Numbered from the stretch's first letter, positions 16,353 through 28,828 are shown. The stretch is DNA of 64,000 nucleotides from JAOUEA01 sp963719165 (GCA_963719165.1 CAVRAV010000001.1:434001-498000); one strand, 5' to 3'. Notes: generated by a model not told the origin, from the sequence alone. Translations and numbers: made by a program.

Positions 16353-17664
16353 TCGTCAAGCCTCGCCGATGGCTGCGCCTTGCGGCCGTGACCGCCGCGG
16401 CGCTCGTGTGCGCGGCCTGCACGCTGACGGTCGGCTCCGGCGCGCTCGAGGGCTCGCCCTCCTCGCCGGCGGCTCTGCCTTCCGTCCTCACCTCGCCGGT
16501 CCCCACCGGTCCCGGCAACGCCGCCGCGGCGATGCGCAAGCTGTGCGTGCCGCCCAAGATCGGCAGCACCAAGCCCGTCGAACTGGGCGATACGCCGGCC
16601 GCGATCGCCCAGGTTGAGCAGCAGGTAGAGGCCGTGCGTGGGTTTCCCTACGAACATCCCGTGACCGTGGATCCGATCACGCAGACGCAGATGGCCGCCA
16701 AGCTCACGCGGGCCTTCGACGCCACCTACCCGAAGCCCTGTACGAGCGACGAACCCAGGCATGGCGAACGCTCGGCGTGATCGGCCCCCGGGCGGATCTG
16801 CGCGATGCCCTCCTGGCCTTCCAGACCGGGCAGGTCATCGGCTTCTACAACCCGGAGAACGGGGAGCTCGTCTACATCGGAGACACGACGCTCGACCTCT
16901 CAGAGCGATTCGTGCTGGCCCACGAACTGACGCACGCGATCGACGACCAGCGCTTCGACCTCAGGCGGCTGGACCCGCTGACGGCGCGGTGTCGGGACGA
17001 ACGCTTCCAGGCGGCACTCGGCGCCGTCGAGGGGAGCGCGCAGTTCTTCGCCACACAGGTGATCGCGCGGTTCCCCGGCGGCGAGATCGGCGGTGCTGGC
17101 CAGGCCCCGTCGCTCGCGGGCATCCCTCCGTTCTTGGTGGCCATGGAGCTGTGGCCCTACACCGCGGGCCAGGCGTTCATGACCGCCATGGATCAGCGAG
17201 GCGGCACCGCCGGGATCGATCAGGCGTTGCGGAACCTGCCCGTCTCCACGGAGCAGGTGATCCATCCCCAGAAGTACCCGACCGACGTGCCGACGCCCCT
17301 CGACATCGCCGACCGGTCGGGCGACCTCGGTGCCGGGTGGCGCGACCTCGACGTGATGCAGGTGGGCGAGGAATTCTTGAACGCGATGCTGGCCTTGCGA
17401 CTCGACGCCGCCACCGCCTCGGACGCGGCCGCGGGGTGGGACGGTGGCCTCTACCGCGCGTGGTCGGACCGGGAGCACACGGCCGTGATGCTCTCCACGG
17501 CCTGGGACACCGGGGCCGACGCCCGTGAGTTCGCCGACGCCCCGCAGCGATGGCTCGACGCGGGCGACACCCCGGGCGCGATCCGGGACGTGGGCGGGCA
17601 GCGCGTCGCGCTGGTGTTCTCCGACGATCCCACAGCGCTGCAGACCCTGAGCGCGCGTCCCTGA
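16292..17664 (+). CDS. Lipoprotein metallopeptidase (HEXXH), frameshifted
   Basis: Reconstructed as one gene. The first part (16292-about 16736) has a basic N-terminus, hydrophobic stretch and lipobox L-V-C-A-A-C. The second (about 16738-17664) continues without a break as L-Y-E-R-R-T-Q-A-W-R-T-L-G-V-I and contains H-E-L-T-H, the zinc-peptidase motif, after G-Q-V-I-G-F-Y-N-P-E. The frames join if one C is restored in C-C-C-T-G near 16735-16740. The product would be a secreted, lipid-anchored protein; the substrate is unknown. The GTG at 16292 is the only in-frame start before the signal peptide. Confidence 0.72.
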
Positions 17665-17674
17665 GCGCGCGTCC
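17647..17674 (+). repeat. 14-bp tandem duplication at gene end
   Basis: CTGAGCGCGCGTCC occurs twice in direct succession (17647-17660, 17661-17674). The second copy supplies the stop codon of the metallopeptidase gene. Confidence 0.9.
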
Positions 17675-17687
17675 CGGAGCCCGGTCG

Positions 17688-17693
17688 TAGACT
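17688..17693 (+). promoter_or_regulatory. ppdK -10 box
   Basis: TAGACT in the 78-bp gap before ppdK. A GGAGG ribosome site lies further down, so the transcript has a leader of about 45 nt. Confidence 0.45.
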
Positions 17694-17742
17694 GACCGCT
17701 CGAGCCGCTTCGAGCCGTTTGCGACCCTATCCGGAGGCATGC

Positions 17743-20433
<2,691 letters not shown>

Positions 20434-20535
20434 GACTCAGACCCTCGCAAGGGTGACGCCGGTCACGGACGAACGCGCCTCACCGGCGTAGCGTCGCACC
20501 TCCTCCCACCTCCCCTCGGTCGCAGGAGGTGGTGC

Positions 20536-21173
20536 ATGCAGTCGCGGAACGGATCCCACGAAGCCGGCCCCGTGGATCGCGGGAGGTTTGGGCGTTGCGC
20601 TCGGGTGCGTGATGTGGGCGGGGGTGCTCTGGGCATCGCCGTCGGCCTCGGCGTCCCCGGAACCGGGGTGGTCCCACGATCATTCCGTCAGGGGCATCCC
20701 CGCGAGGCCCAGCGGATACGCGGGAGATGGTGAACGTGTTCGGCCCGAAGTGCTCGGACCGATCCAACAGCGCCCGGTCGCTCTGGCCCTCGAAGAGCCA
20801 TCCCTTCACCGCCGGCTACGTCTACTACCACCCGTACATCCAGCGCGACGTCGGGTGGAACATCCGCGGGCACGTGAGCGCGGCGAACAAAGATGCGGCG
20901 CCCTACCCGGGGATCGGCGGCTACAACTGCCGGCTCATAGCGGGGTCCACCTCCTGGTCCGTGCACTCCTGGGGCGCGGCCGTCGACACGAACTGGCGGC
21001 GCAACCCCATGGGCCAGGACCATTGGAACGGCCACGGCGCCGACGGCGTGAACTACGGCACGTTCCTGCCAGACGTGTGGCGGGGACCGGCGCCGGGCCA
21101 CCACTTCTTCTGGGGCATCAACTGGGACTCTCGCCCCGACCCCATGCACTTCCAGTACGTCACGAACTATTGA
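20536..21173 (+). CDS. Secreted M15-family peptidase (D,D-carboxypeptidase-like), frameshifted
   Basis: Reconstructed from three frames. ATG 20536 has an excellent AGGAGGT 6 nt upstream. Removing one base at TTTGGG (20587-20592) gives a signal peptide (G-V-A-L-G-C-V-M-W-A-G-V-L-W-A). Removing one G near 20722-20724 joins the mature domain. The total then becomes exactly 212 codons. The mature part has S-V-H-S-W-G-A-A-V-D and D-P-M-H-F, the metal-binding signature of Peptidase_M15_4 enzymes that trim peptidoglycan peptides. Confidence 0.72.
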
Positions 21174-21207
21174 GGCGCACCGCGTTCTCCCACGATGAGG
21201 AGGTCCG

Positions 21208-22566
21208 ATGTCACGTAGGTCATCGTTCATGTTGCCCGCCGCGGCCGTCGTTACCGCGCTCGCCCTGGCAGGGTCGGGGCTCGGTCGGGGTCCGGTCGCC
21301 GCGGAGGCCGGAGGCGCCGCGGTCTCTTCCGCGCATCATCGTGGCTCGCGGGCCGGCGTGCCGTGCCCGACCATCGCTGCCGGTTCGCGCGCCCCCTCGA
21401 GCCTGCGCGCCGGGTCGGAGCTCGTGGCCGTCGCGCGGAACCATCTCGTGGCCGTGAGCGCCGGCGGGACAGCGCGGCTCGTCGAGCCGTCGCGCACCGG
21501 GCCCGGGATGCTCCGCCACGTGGCCACGTCCGCCTTCGGCGTCGCCTACGTCGAGGATCGACTCGGCCCCGACGTCGTGGTGATCGACTCGGGGCGCTCG
21601 ACGGTCCGGCTGCCCCAGGGAGCCGAGGCGGCGAACCCCTCCTGGTCCGCGCGCGGCGATCTCGTCTGGTCGGTGGGGACGGACCTGCGGCTCCGTTCGC
21701 CGCGTGGCCGCGTCGCGACCGTTCCGGGACCGGTGCCCGGCGCGACGCTCTTCTCACCCGTCTTCCGTGATCCACGGGTGGTGGTGGCCGGCGTGTCGAT
21801 GCCGCCCACGCTCGCCGTGCCCGAGGACGAACGACTGAGCAACCTGTGGTCCTTCGATCGGCGCACGCGGACGTGGGGGGCCCTCACCCACTTCACGGCG
21901 CACGCCGATCGGTGGACCGCCGTCCGCACGCCGGTCCCGCGGCCGGACGGGAGCATCGAGTTCGTGCGCATCAGTGGGCGGGCGTCGGCGAGGCGGATGC
22001 CGTCGTTCCAGCTCTGGCGCCTCGGGCACCATGGGGCGACCGAGATGGGCCCGCTCGCAGACGAACGGTACCTCGCCGGGTTCCAGCGGGGCCGCCGCGT
22101 TTGGCAGGTTCCCGATGCCCGATCGGGCGTCTTTCATCTCGTGGGGGAAGGCCCGGGCGGCGAGCGTCAGCTCGGCTGCGGCTCCGTCTCGGCAGACCCG
22201 CTCGACACGGTTGACCCCGACCGTCGATCCCGCCGGGGCAGGTACGCGCCTGCACGCGGGCACTGGGCCTCCCTGGAGGAGACCACCGCGGCCGGTGCCG
22301 AGCAAACGCCGGAGGTCGGCATCCTCGTGGGAGACTACCCGGATCGGACCGGGGCGGAGGCGGTGGTGACCCGGATCCAGGCGGCCTACGGAGACTCCGC
22401 GACCGTCGCCGTCGTCGATGCCTCGTCCGCGCCCCACGCGATCCGCCCGGGCGTGTACGGCGCGATGCTCTACCTCCCCTCCGACGCCGACGTGATCGTC
22501 GCCTTGAACGACTTGCGAGGACGGCTCCCCGAGTACCAGGACAACAGTTGGGTGGTCTCGCCGTGA
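21208..22566 (+). CDS. Secreted beta-propeller-like protein
   Basis: A 452-residue exported protein. The signal peptide (about 1-35) is followed by repeating short beta-rich units with aromatic and charged turns (P-S-W-S-A-R-G-D-L, N-L-W-S-F-D-R-R) suggestive of a WD40/PD40-like propeller. A C-terminal region (about 370-450) has V-G-I-L-V-G-D-Y-P-D and V-V-T-R-I-Q-A-A-Y, similar to SPOR-like repeats. A good GGAGG precedes ATG 21208. The stop overlaps the next gene (GTGA). No enzyme motif seen. Confidence 0.6.
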   Translation: MSRRSSFMLPAAAVVTALALAGSGLGRGPVAAEAGGAAVSSAHHRGSRAGVPCPTIAAGSRAPSSLRAGSELVAVARNHLVAVSAGGTARLVEPSRTGPGMLRHVATSAFGVAYVEDRLGPDVVVIDSGRSTVRLPQGAEAANPSWSARGDLVWSVGTDLRLRSPRGRVATVPGPVPGATLFSPVFRDPRVVVAGVSMPPTLAVPEDERLSNLWSFDRRTRTWGALTHFTAHADRWTAVRTPVPRPDGSIEFVRISGRASARRMPSFQLWRLGHHGATEMGPLADERYLAGFQRGRRVWQVPDARSGVFHLVGEGPGGERQLGCGSVSADPLDTVDPDRRSRRGRYAPARGHWASLEETTAAGAEQTPEVGILVGDYPDRTGAEAVVTRIQAAYGDSATVAVVDASSAPHAIRPGVYGAMLYLPSDADVIVALNDLRGRLPEYQDNSWVVSP

Positions 22567-23012
22567 TCGCATGCGTCGCCGAACGACCGCGGGGGTTCGC
22601 CCCCGCGGTCGGGGTCCTCGTGCTCATCCTCGCTTTGGCGACGGCGGGGTGTTCGTCGGGCGGTTCGGCGCCGGACTCCGCCACGCAGACGCCCGCGTCC
22701 GTGCCGCAGTCGTCGGCCGGGGGGGCCGTGAGCGTCTCGGTGGGGCCGACCGGGCGATTCTGGCTCGCGGTGCTCGAGGTCGCCGATGAACCGGACGCCT
22801 TGAACGGCCTCACCCACCGCCTCGCTCCGATCCTCGGCGGGGCGCTCATCGTGTCTCCCGTCGAGTGCTACGCCTCGCTGCCGACGGCGGCCGGTTCGGG
22901 GTATCTGCTGGGGGCGGTGGCGCCCGATCGAGCCGCCCTCGAGGACCTGTTGAGCGCTCACGGGCTGACGCCACGATTCGTGGTGCGGACGAGTTCCGGC
23001 TGCGTGGACTGA
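22563..23012 (+). CDS. Putative lipoprotein of unknown function
   Basis: A 149-residue protein starting at a GTG that overlaps the previous stop. The signal region ends in the lipobox L-A-T-A-G-C, followed by a Ser/Gly/Ala linker. The remaining ~100 residues show no known domain but echo the C-terminal SPOR-like style of the preceding protein, with which it is co-translated. Confidence 0.6.
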   Translation: MIACVAERPRGFAPAVGVLVLILALATAGCSSGGSAPDSATQTPASVPQSSAGGAVSVSVGPTGRFWLAVLEVADEPDALNGLTHRLAPILGGALIVSPVECYASLPTAAGSGYLLGAVAPDRAALEDLLSAHGLTPRFVVRTSSGCVD

Positions 23013-23029
23013 TGGCGGGGGCGCGTTGC

Positions 23030-23035
23030 TAGGCT
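23030..23035 (+). promoter_or_regulatory. -10 box for DUF218 gene (leaderless)
   Basis: TAGGCT, ending 6 nt before the GTG at 23042, with no ribosome site between. Confidence 0.55.
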
Positions 23036-23041
23036 GCGGCG

Positions 23042-23653
23042 GTGAGCCGTCTCCGCCGGCATCCCGTCCTGAGTATCCTCGCGGTCGCCGTCCTGATCGT
23101 CGTGACCGTGGTGGGGCTGTCCGCCGTCACCGTGTGGCGGGAGGCCCACCACGACGACGCCAGCGACGTCGAGACCGCCGATGCCATCGTCGTGCTCGGG
23201 GCCGCTCAGTACAACGGAACGCCCTCGCCCGTGTTCAAGGGGCGGCTCGACCATGCGCTACTGCTGTATCAGCAGGGCCGCGCCCGGCACGTGATCGTGC
23301 TGGGCGCCAACCAGCCCGGCGACCGCACGACGGAGGGCGCATCCGGCCGGGACTACCTGATGGCGCACGGGGTGCCGGCCTCCGCGGTGACCTCGGTGCC
23401 CGTCGGTCATACATCGTGGGAAAGCCTTCGCGCGGCCGCCGAGGCCATGGACGACCGCGGACTCCACAGTGCGTTCCTCGTGTCCGACCCGTGGCACAAC
23501 GCCCGGATCGAGCGGATGGCATCGGACCTGGGGCTCAAAGGCTACGCCTCGGCCACCTGGACGTCCGCGTACGACACCAAGTTGACCCGGTTGAGCGAGT
23601 ACGGACGGGAGACGCTCGCCTACCTCGACTACCGCGTGTTCGGGGGACGATGA
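23042..23653 (+). CDS. DUF218 / ElyC-SanA-YdcF family membrane-anchored protein
   Basis: A 203-residue protein with one N-terminal membrane helix (about 9-31) and a DUF218 domain: A-I-V-V-L-G-A-A-Q near residue 49, F-K-G-R-L-D-H-A, and W-E-S-L-R-A-A-A. SanA/ElyC relatives affect envelope integrity and lipid-carrier use. No operon partner is visible; it follows two exported proteins and is convergent with a cupredoxin gene. Confidence 0.85.
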   Translation: MSRLRRHPVLSILAVAVLIVVTVVGLSAVTVWREAHHDDASDVETADAIVVLGAAQYNGTPSPVFKGRLDHALLLYQQGRARHVIVLGANQPGDRTTEGASGRDYLMAHGVPASAVTSVPVGHTSWESLRAAAEAMDDRGLHSAFLVSDPWHNARIERMASDLGLKGYASATWTSAYDTKLTRLSEYGRETLAYLDYRVFGGR

Positions 23654-23689
23654 GCTCACGCGGTGCGCTCGAGCGCCTCATCTCCCCGG

Positions 23690-24163
23690 CTACTTCGCCG
23701 TGATCGTCAGCGTGCCCGTCATGCCGCTGGCGGCGTGGAAGCGGCACATGAACGGGTAGGTGCCGGGCGGCAGGTCGAGGGCAACGGTCTGGGAGGTGGA
23801 GGGATCGACGGTGATGTCGATGGGGGTACCCGGGACCGTGAAGGTGTGGGGCGTGGTGGTGGTGGAGTTCTTGATGCGGATCGTCGCCCCCTGCTTCGCG
23901 CTCGGCGTCGACGGCGTGAACTGGTAGTTCGCCTGGGTGATGGTGAGGCTGGCGGGTCCCGAGCCCCCCGAGCCTCCGGACGTGGACGGGGATCCGTAGC
24001 TGTACTTGCCGCCGGTCGTGCCCTGCCCACTCGGAGAAGGCACGACGGCCCCCGACGTCGCGCCCCCGTATCCCGCGCCGCCGCTGCTGGCCCCGCCGTT
24101 GCTGGCGCAGGCTGCCGACGTGAGGGCGATCGCGAAGATCGCGGCTGAGGTGCGGATGCGCAT
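23690..24163 (-). CDS. Cupredoxin-like lipoprotein
   Basis: A 157-residue exported copper-protein candidate. The signal peptide ends in the lipobox S-A-A-C and a Gly/Ser-rich linker of about 45 residues follows. The C-terminal cupredoxin fold has likely type 1 copper ligands H (T-P-H-T-F), C and H (F-M-C-R-F-H) and M (A-S-G-M-T-G), the usual His-Cys-His-Met set. A GAAGGAG ribosome site precedes the ATG. Role could be electron transfer or copper handling. Confidence 0.85.
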   Translation of the reverse strand: MRIRTSAAIFAIALTSAACASNGGASSGGAGYGGATSGAVVPSPSGQGTTGGKYSYGSPSTSGGSGGSGPASLTITQANYQFTPSTPSAKQGATIRIKNSTTTTPHTFTVPGTPIDITVDPSTSQTVALDLPPGTYPFMCRFHAASGMTGTLTITAK

Positions 24164-24245
24164 GACTGGGCTCCTTCGGGCTCGGCGTCGTTCGGTCGGG
24201 GGTACTACGGGCGGGGCGAGCGTTCGGCCTGTCGGCTCTCGCGGC

Positions 24246-24251
24246 TACGAT
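24246..24251 (+). promoter_or_regulatory. dgt -10 box (leaderless promoter)
   Basis: TACGAT ending 6 nt before the GTG at 24258 (ATG at 24261 follows in frame); no ribosome site. Confidence 0.6.
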
Positions 24252-24257
24252 GGTCGG

Positions 24258-25268
24258 GTGATGACCTCGCTCACGCCGCGTGAGCGCACCGAGCAGATCG
24301 AACGCGAGACCCTGTCGGCGCGCGCGCAGTTCGCCGATGCCACCAAGGGGCGGGAGCGCGAGGAACCACAGGACGCGCTGCGCACGGTCTACCAGCGCGA
24401 CCGGGATCGCATCGTGCACGCCAAGGCGTTCCGTCGTCTCAAGCACAAGACCCAGGTCTTCCTGGCGCCCGAGGGCGACCACTACCGCGTCCGGCTCACG
24501 CACACGCTCGACGTCTCGCAGATCGCCCGCACGGTCGCCCGCGCGCTCCGCCTGAACGAGGACCTCACCGAGGCGATCGCGCTCGGCCACGACCTGGGAC
24601 ACACCCCGTTCGGACACCTGGGAGAGCAGGCGCTCACGCCGTTCCTGGGCCGGCCGTTCCGCCACTCTGAGCAGAGCTTGCGCATCGTCGAACACCTCGA
24701 GAACGAGGGCGACGGCCTCAACCTCACCTGGGAGGTGCGCGACGGCATCGTGCATCACCCGTGGTCCATGCCGCCGCCCTCCACGCTCGAGGCCCAGGTC
24801 GTGCGGTTCGCCGACCGCATCGCCTACCTCAATCACGACCTCGACGACGCCGTGCGCGCCGGCGTCCTCTCGCCGGGGGAGTTGCCCGCCGGTCCGCTCG
24901 CCGTGCTTGGGCAGACGCACTCGGAGCGCATCAGCACGTTGGTCACGGACCTCGTCTCGCAGAGCGAGGATCAGCCCGAGGTCCGGCTCTCGCCGGAGGT
25001 CTTCACCGCGCTCGATACCCTGCGGGACTTCATGTTCGAGCAGGTCTATCTGCGCGAGGGAACCCGCGAGGATCACGAGAAGGCCGTGAAGCTGATCCGC
25101 GACCTCTTCGCCCACTACCTCGAGCATCCCGACCAGCTGCCGGCCGAGTACCATCGGTCTCCGGGCGACCTGCCGACCCACGTGGCCGATCACATCGCGG
25201 GCATGACGGATCGGTACGCCCTGCGGACCTACGAGCGGCTCTTCCTTCCCCAGGGGTGGCTCCTCTAG
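24258..25268 (+). CDS. dgt: Deoxyguanosinetriphosphate triphosphohydrolase-like protein
   Basis: A 336-residue HD-domain dNTP triphosphohydrolase. The metal-binding residues H111-D112 lie in H-D-L-G-H-T-P-F-G-H, and an upstream R-x-x-H-x-x-Q-V-like segment carries another ligand. The start is GTG 24258, at the predicted transcription start, or ATG 24261. dnaG follows after 14 nt and then rpoD, a classic actinobacterial macromolecular-synthesis order. Confidence 0.92.
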   Translation: MMTSLTPRERTEQIERETLSARAQFADATKGREREEPQDALRTVYQRDRDRIVHAKAFRRLKHKTQVFLAPEGDHYRVRLTHTLDVSQIARTVARALRLNEDLTEAIALGHDLGHTPFGHLGEQALTPFLGRPFRHSEQSLRIVEHLENEGDGLNLTWEVRDGIVHHPWSMPPPSTLEAQVVRFADRIAYLNHDLDDAVRAGVLSPGELPAGPLAVLGQTHSERISTLVTDLVSQSEDQPEVRLSPEVFTALDTLRDFMFEQVYLREGTREDHEKAVKLIRDLFAHYLEHPDQLPAEYHRSPGDLPTHVADHIAGMTDRYALRTYERLFLPQGWLL

Positions 25269-25282
25269 CGCGAGGACGGCAC

Positions 25283-27076
25283 ATGGCGGGGCGGATCCGG
25301 CAGGACGACATCGAGGCGGTCAAGGACCGGACCGACCTCGTCAAGCTCGTCGGCCAATACCTCACCCTGAAGAGGACCGGGCACGACTCGATGAGCGGCC
25401 TGTGTCCGTTCCACCAAGAGAAGACGCCCAGCTTCAGCGTGAGCCCCGCCAAGCAGGTCTTCTACTGCTTCGGATGCGGCAAGGGCGGCGACGGCATCAC
25501 GTTCCTGCGCGAGCTCGAACATCTCACGTACGTCGAGGCGGTGGAACGCCTCGCCTCGCAGGCCGGCGTGAGTTTGCGCTACGAGGGCGACTCGCCGTCC
25601 GAGCGCCGTCAGGCGCAGCGTCGAGCTGCGCTCATCGCCGCGAACGAGCGAGCCCAGGCGGCCTTCGCGGAGCAACTCGCCACCGCGCCCGAGGCGGAGG
25701 AGGCGCGCGCGTACCTCGCGGGACGGGGCATCACGCCGGAGTCGGTGGCGGCGTTCGGCATCGGCTATGCGCCGCGCGCGCGCGACTTCCTCCTGAAGCG
25801 GCTCAGCGCCGATCGGGACCTAAGTCCCGAGGTGATCGCGGAGGCGGGTCTGGCCGGGCGCGGCGACGACGGGACGGTGCGCGACCGGTTCCGGGCGCGC
25901 ATCACGTTCCCCATCCACGACCTGCAGGGCAGGGGGATCGCGTTCGGGGCGCGCATCCTGCCCACGGACCCGCGCGCCGGCGAGTCCGCCAAGTACCTGA
26001 ACTCCGCCGAGACGCCGATCTACCGCAAGAACGAGGTCCTCTACAACATGCACCGCGCCCGCTCGGCGGTCGCCAGGAGTGGGGAAGTCTTCGTGGTGGA
26101 GGGCTACACGGACGTGATCGCCTTCGCGCAGGCTGGCCTGGAGAACACGGTGGCCACGTGCGGAACGGCGCTGGGGGAGGCGCACTTCCGCCAGATGTCG
26201 CGGTTCGCCCAGCGCGCGGTGCTGTCCTTCGACTCGGATGAGGCCGGGGCGCGCGCGGCCGAGCGCGCGTACGCCTTCCAGGAGCAGTACCCCGTTCAGG
26301 CGGTCGTCATGATCATGCCGCAGGGCCTCGACCCGGCGGACTTCGTGGCCAAGGAGGGCGCCGAGGCGGTGCGTTCCGCCGCGGGCGGGGCGCGCCCGCT
26401 GGTCGAGTACATGATCAGTCGAACGGTGGGCCGCAACGACCTGTCCACGGTGGAGGGCCAGACCCAGGCGGTGAACGAGGTCTTGCCCATGCTGGAGGGC
26501 CTGCACGATCCCGTGCGCCGCAGCGAATACGCGCACCTGCTCGCCGACCTCACCGGCGTCACCGAGTCCTCGGTGGTCCGGGCGCTGGACGAGCGGCGCA
26601 AGGGCCGCCCCGCCGCCGACGTCCCCGCGCCCGCCAAGCGGAGTTCGGCGCAGGACAAGGTGGAGCGCGAGATGCTGAAGCTCCTCGCCCGCGATGCCGA
26701 ACGCTACGCGGAGTACGAGCCGCGCCTCACGGATGAACACTTCCCGCACGCGGGAACCAGGGCGGCCTTCGTCGCGCTGCGGGAGGCGCAGGGGGACACC
26801 GCCGCGCTCGCGGGCGGCGAGGATCCGAAGGTGGCCGCGATGGTGTCCCAGCTCGCGGTCGAGCCGCTCGACGGCGAGACGACGCCCGAGTACGCGGAGC
26901 ACGTCTGGGCACGCCTGGAGGAGTTCAGGCTGAAGACCCTCAGCGACGCCATGCGGCTGCGCCTGCAGAAGCTCAACCCCACGTCGGACCCGACCTACGA
27001 CCAGCTCTTCATGGAGCTCGTCGCGGTCGACGGCAGCCTTCGGCGCCTCCGTCAGAGCGAGCGCGACCCCGTCTGA
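25283..27076 (+). CDS. dnaG: DNA primase DnaG
   Basis: A 597-residue primase. The CHC2 zinc finger uses C41, H44, C62 and C65. The TOPRIM catalytic core contains V-V-E-G-Y-T-D-V and later F-D-S-D-E-A-G. The C-terminal region (about 450-597) is helicase-binding-like. ATG 25283 follows a GAGGA site. It makes RNA primers at the replication fork; position between dgt and rpoD is conserved. Confidence 0.96.
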   Translation: MAGRIRQDDIEAVKDRTDLVKLVGQYLTLKRTGHDSMSGLCPFHQEKTPSFSVSPAKQVFYCFGCGKGGDGITFLRELEHLTYVEAVERLASQAGVSLRYEGDSPSERRQAQRRAALIAANERAQAAFAEQLATAPEAEEARAYLAGRGITPESVAAFGIGYAPRARDFLLKRLSADRDLSPEVIAEAGLAGRGDDGTVRDRFRARITFPIHDLQGRGIAFGARILPTDPRAGESAKYLNSAETPIYRKNEVLYNMHRARSAVARSGEVFVVEGYTDVIAFAQAGLENTVATCGTALGEAHFRQMSRFAQRAVLSFDSDEAGARAAERAYAFQEQYPVQAVVMIMPQGLDPADFVAKEGAEAVRSAAGGARPLVEYMISRTVGRNDLSTVEGQTQAVNEVLPMLEGLHDPVRRSEYAHLLADLTGVTESSVVRALDERRKGRPAADVPAPAKRSSAQDKVEREMLKLLARDAERYAEYEPRLTDEHFPHAGTRAAFVALREAQGDTAALAGGEDPKVAAMVSQLAVEPLDGETTPEYAEHVWARLEEFRLKTLSDAMRLRLQKLNPTSDPTYDQLFMELVAVDGSLRRLRQSERDPV

Positions 27077-27162
27077 TCGGCCGCCCGCGGGCCGGCCGGG
27101 TCAGGCCAGGCGCCGTTTCCGTACACTTCGTTCGTCGTGCCGAAGCCCCCCAAGGAGACCCA

Positions 27163-28470
27163 TTGACCGAGCCGGCTCGTGAGCTGCTGAGCCTGGACGA
27201 GGCGAAAGAGACGATCACCGCTCGCGGTCGCGAGCGCGGATTCGTTACCTCGGAGGACCTGCTGGAAGCGGTCCCCGTCGACGATTTCACCCCCGAGCAG
27301 GTCGAGGAGTTCCTGACCCAGGTCCAGGACCATCTCACCACCGAGGGCATCGAGGTCATCGAGGTCCCCGGCGAGGAGACGGACGCCGCCACGCAGGTCC
27401 GGATCGAGGTCGACCTGCTGAAGGCGCCCACGAACGACCCCGTCCGGATGTACCTGAAGGAGATCGGGAAGGTTCCGCTCCTGAACGCCGCCCAGGAGGT
27501 GGACCTCGCCCGTCGGATCGAGGCCGGAGAGCTCTCCACCGCGCTGCAGGGGCAGATCCGCGAGGAAGAGGCGCCGGATCCGAAGAGCGTGCGGTTCTGT
27601 GTCGTCAAGGTTTGGGAGATCCGCGATCACCAGCTCACGGCGTTCGGCAAGGTCGACGGCATCGGCCGCGAGAAGATGGCGAAGAACTACCGGCCGAAGA
27701 CCGAAGAGGACATGCAGGCCTGGCTCCACAAGGTCGAGCGCGACGGCCAGCTCGCCAAGCGCAAGCTCATCGAGGCGAACCTGCGGCTGGTCGTCTCCAT
27801 CGCGAAGCGCTACGTGGGTCGCGGGATGCTGTTCCTGGATCTCATCCAGGAGGGAAACCTCGGGCTGATCCGTGCCGTCGAGAAGTTCGACTACGACAAG
27901 GGATTCAAGTTCTCGACGTACGCGACGTGGTGGATCCGCCAGGCCATCACGCGCGCGATCGCCGACCAGGCGCGCACGATCCGCATCCCGGTGCACATGG
28001 TGGAGACCATCAACAAGCTCGTGCGCGTGCAGCGCCAGTTGCTGCAGGATCTGGGCCGCGAGCCGACGCCCGACGAGATCGGCAAGGTCATGGGCATCAG
28101 CGCGGAGAAGGTGCGCGAGATCCAGAAGGTCTCGCAGGAACCCGTTTCACTCGAGACGCCCATCGGCGAGGAGGAGGACTCCCACCTCGGCGACTTCATC
28201 GAGGACTCCGAGGCCGTGGTCCCGGTGGACGCCGCGAGCTTCATCCTGCTGCAGGAACAGCTCGAGTCCGTGCTCCACACGCTGTCCGAGCGCGAGAAGA
28301 AGGTCATCCAGCTGCGGTTCGGCTTGGTCGACGGCCACCCGCGCACGCTGGAGGAGGTGGGTCGCGAGTTCGGCGTCACGCGCGAGCGGATCCGCCAGAT
28401 CGAGTCCAAGACACTGTCGAAGCTGCGCCACCCCAGCCGGTCGCAGAAGCTCCGCGACTACCTGGAGTAG
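27163..28470 (+). CDS. rpoD: RNA polymerase primary sigma factor
   Basis: A 435-residue group 1 sigma-70. Region 1.2 is around N-D-P-V-R-M-Y-L-K-E-I-G; regions 2.1-2.4 around A-N-L-R-L-V-V-S-I-A-K-R-Y and Y-A-T-W-W-I-R-Q-A-I; region 3; region 4.2 has V-T-R-E-R-I-R-Q-I-E. Between 1.2 and 2 a non-conserved stretch of about 75 residues (about 120-195) is longer than usual in actinobacterial SigA. A TTG start at 27163 with AAGGAG upstream is the only well-spaced choice. A TACACT box at 27122-27127 is a candidate -10. Confidence 0.96.
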   Translation: MTEPARELLSLDEAKETITARGRERGFVTSEDLLEAVPVDDFTPEQVEEFLTQVQDHLTTEGIEVIEVPGEETDAATQVRIEVDLLKAPTNDPVRMYLKEIGKVPLLNAAQEVDLARRIEAGELSTALQGQIREEEAPDPKSVRFCVVKVWEIRDHQLTAFGKVDGIGREKMAKNYRPKTEEDMQAWLHKVERDGQLAKRKLIEANLRLVVSIAKRYVGRGMLFLDLIQEGNLGLIRAVEKFDYDKGFKFSTYATWWIRQAITRAIADQARTIRIPVHMVETINKLVRVQRQLLQDLGREPTPDEIGKVMGISAEKVREIQKVSQEPVSLETPIGEEEDSHLGDFIEDSEAVVPVDAASFILLQEQLESVLHTLSEREKKVIQLRFGLVDGHPRTLEEVGREFGVTRERIRQIESKTLSKLRHPSRSQKLRDYLE

Positions 28471-28476
28471 GGGCGG

Positions 28477-28747
28477 TCAGTTCCAGGCGGCGTCGTCCTG
28501 CGCGGCCTCGCCCAGCCGCTCGCGGATCGCGCCGCGGGCGCGCCGGATCGCCTCGAGGGATCGCACGGCGGCCTGGTCGCCCAGGCGGGCGGCCTGACCC
28601 TTCACCAGGGACATCCCCGGAACGGAGGATGAAGGGGTCGTTCGACGCGGCCCGTGGACGACGTCGGGGATCCTCGTGCAGCTTCTGCGAGAGCGCGTAG
28701 CCGATCCCGATCCCGGCCCCGATAAGCAGGAGGTTGCGGAGCTTCAA
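28477..28747 (-). CDS. Small single-helix membrane protein, frameshifted
   Basis: Reconstructed 89-residue protein: TTG start at 28747 followed by K-L-R-N-L-L-L-I-G-A-G-I-G-I-G-Y-A-L-S (one membrane helix), a charged linker, then A-A-R-L-G-D-Q-A-A-V-R-S-L-E-A-I-R-R-A-R and the end D-D-A-A-W-N. The halves are in different frames and join if one base of the C4 run at 28615-28618 (G4 on the coding strand) is removed. It is convergent with rpoD. Function unknown. Confidence 0.6.
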
Positions 28748-28828
28748 GGCGCTGCCTTTCCGGTCGATGGGTGTGCAGGGACAGCCTAGCGGCAAGCCCA
28801 TCTCGACGGGCGCGAGAAGGGCCACTGG

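Noticed and set aside
16735..16741. Programmed -1 frameshift in the metallopeptidase gene
   Set aside because: No slippery heptamer or downstream pseudoknot is evident, and similar one-base breaks occur in many unrelated genes of the window.
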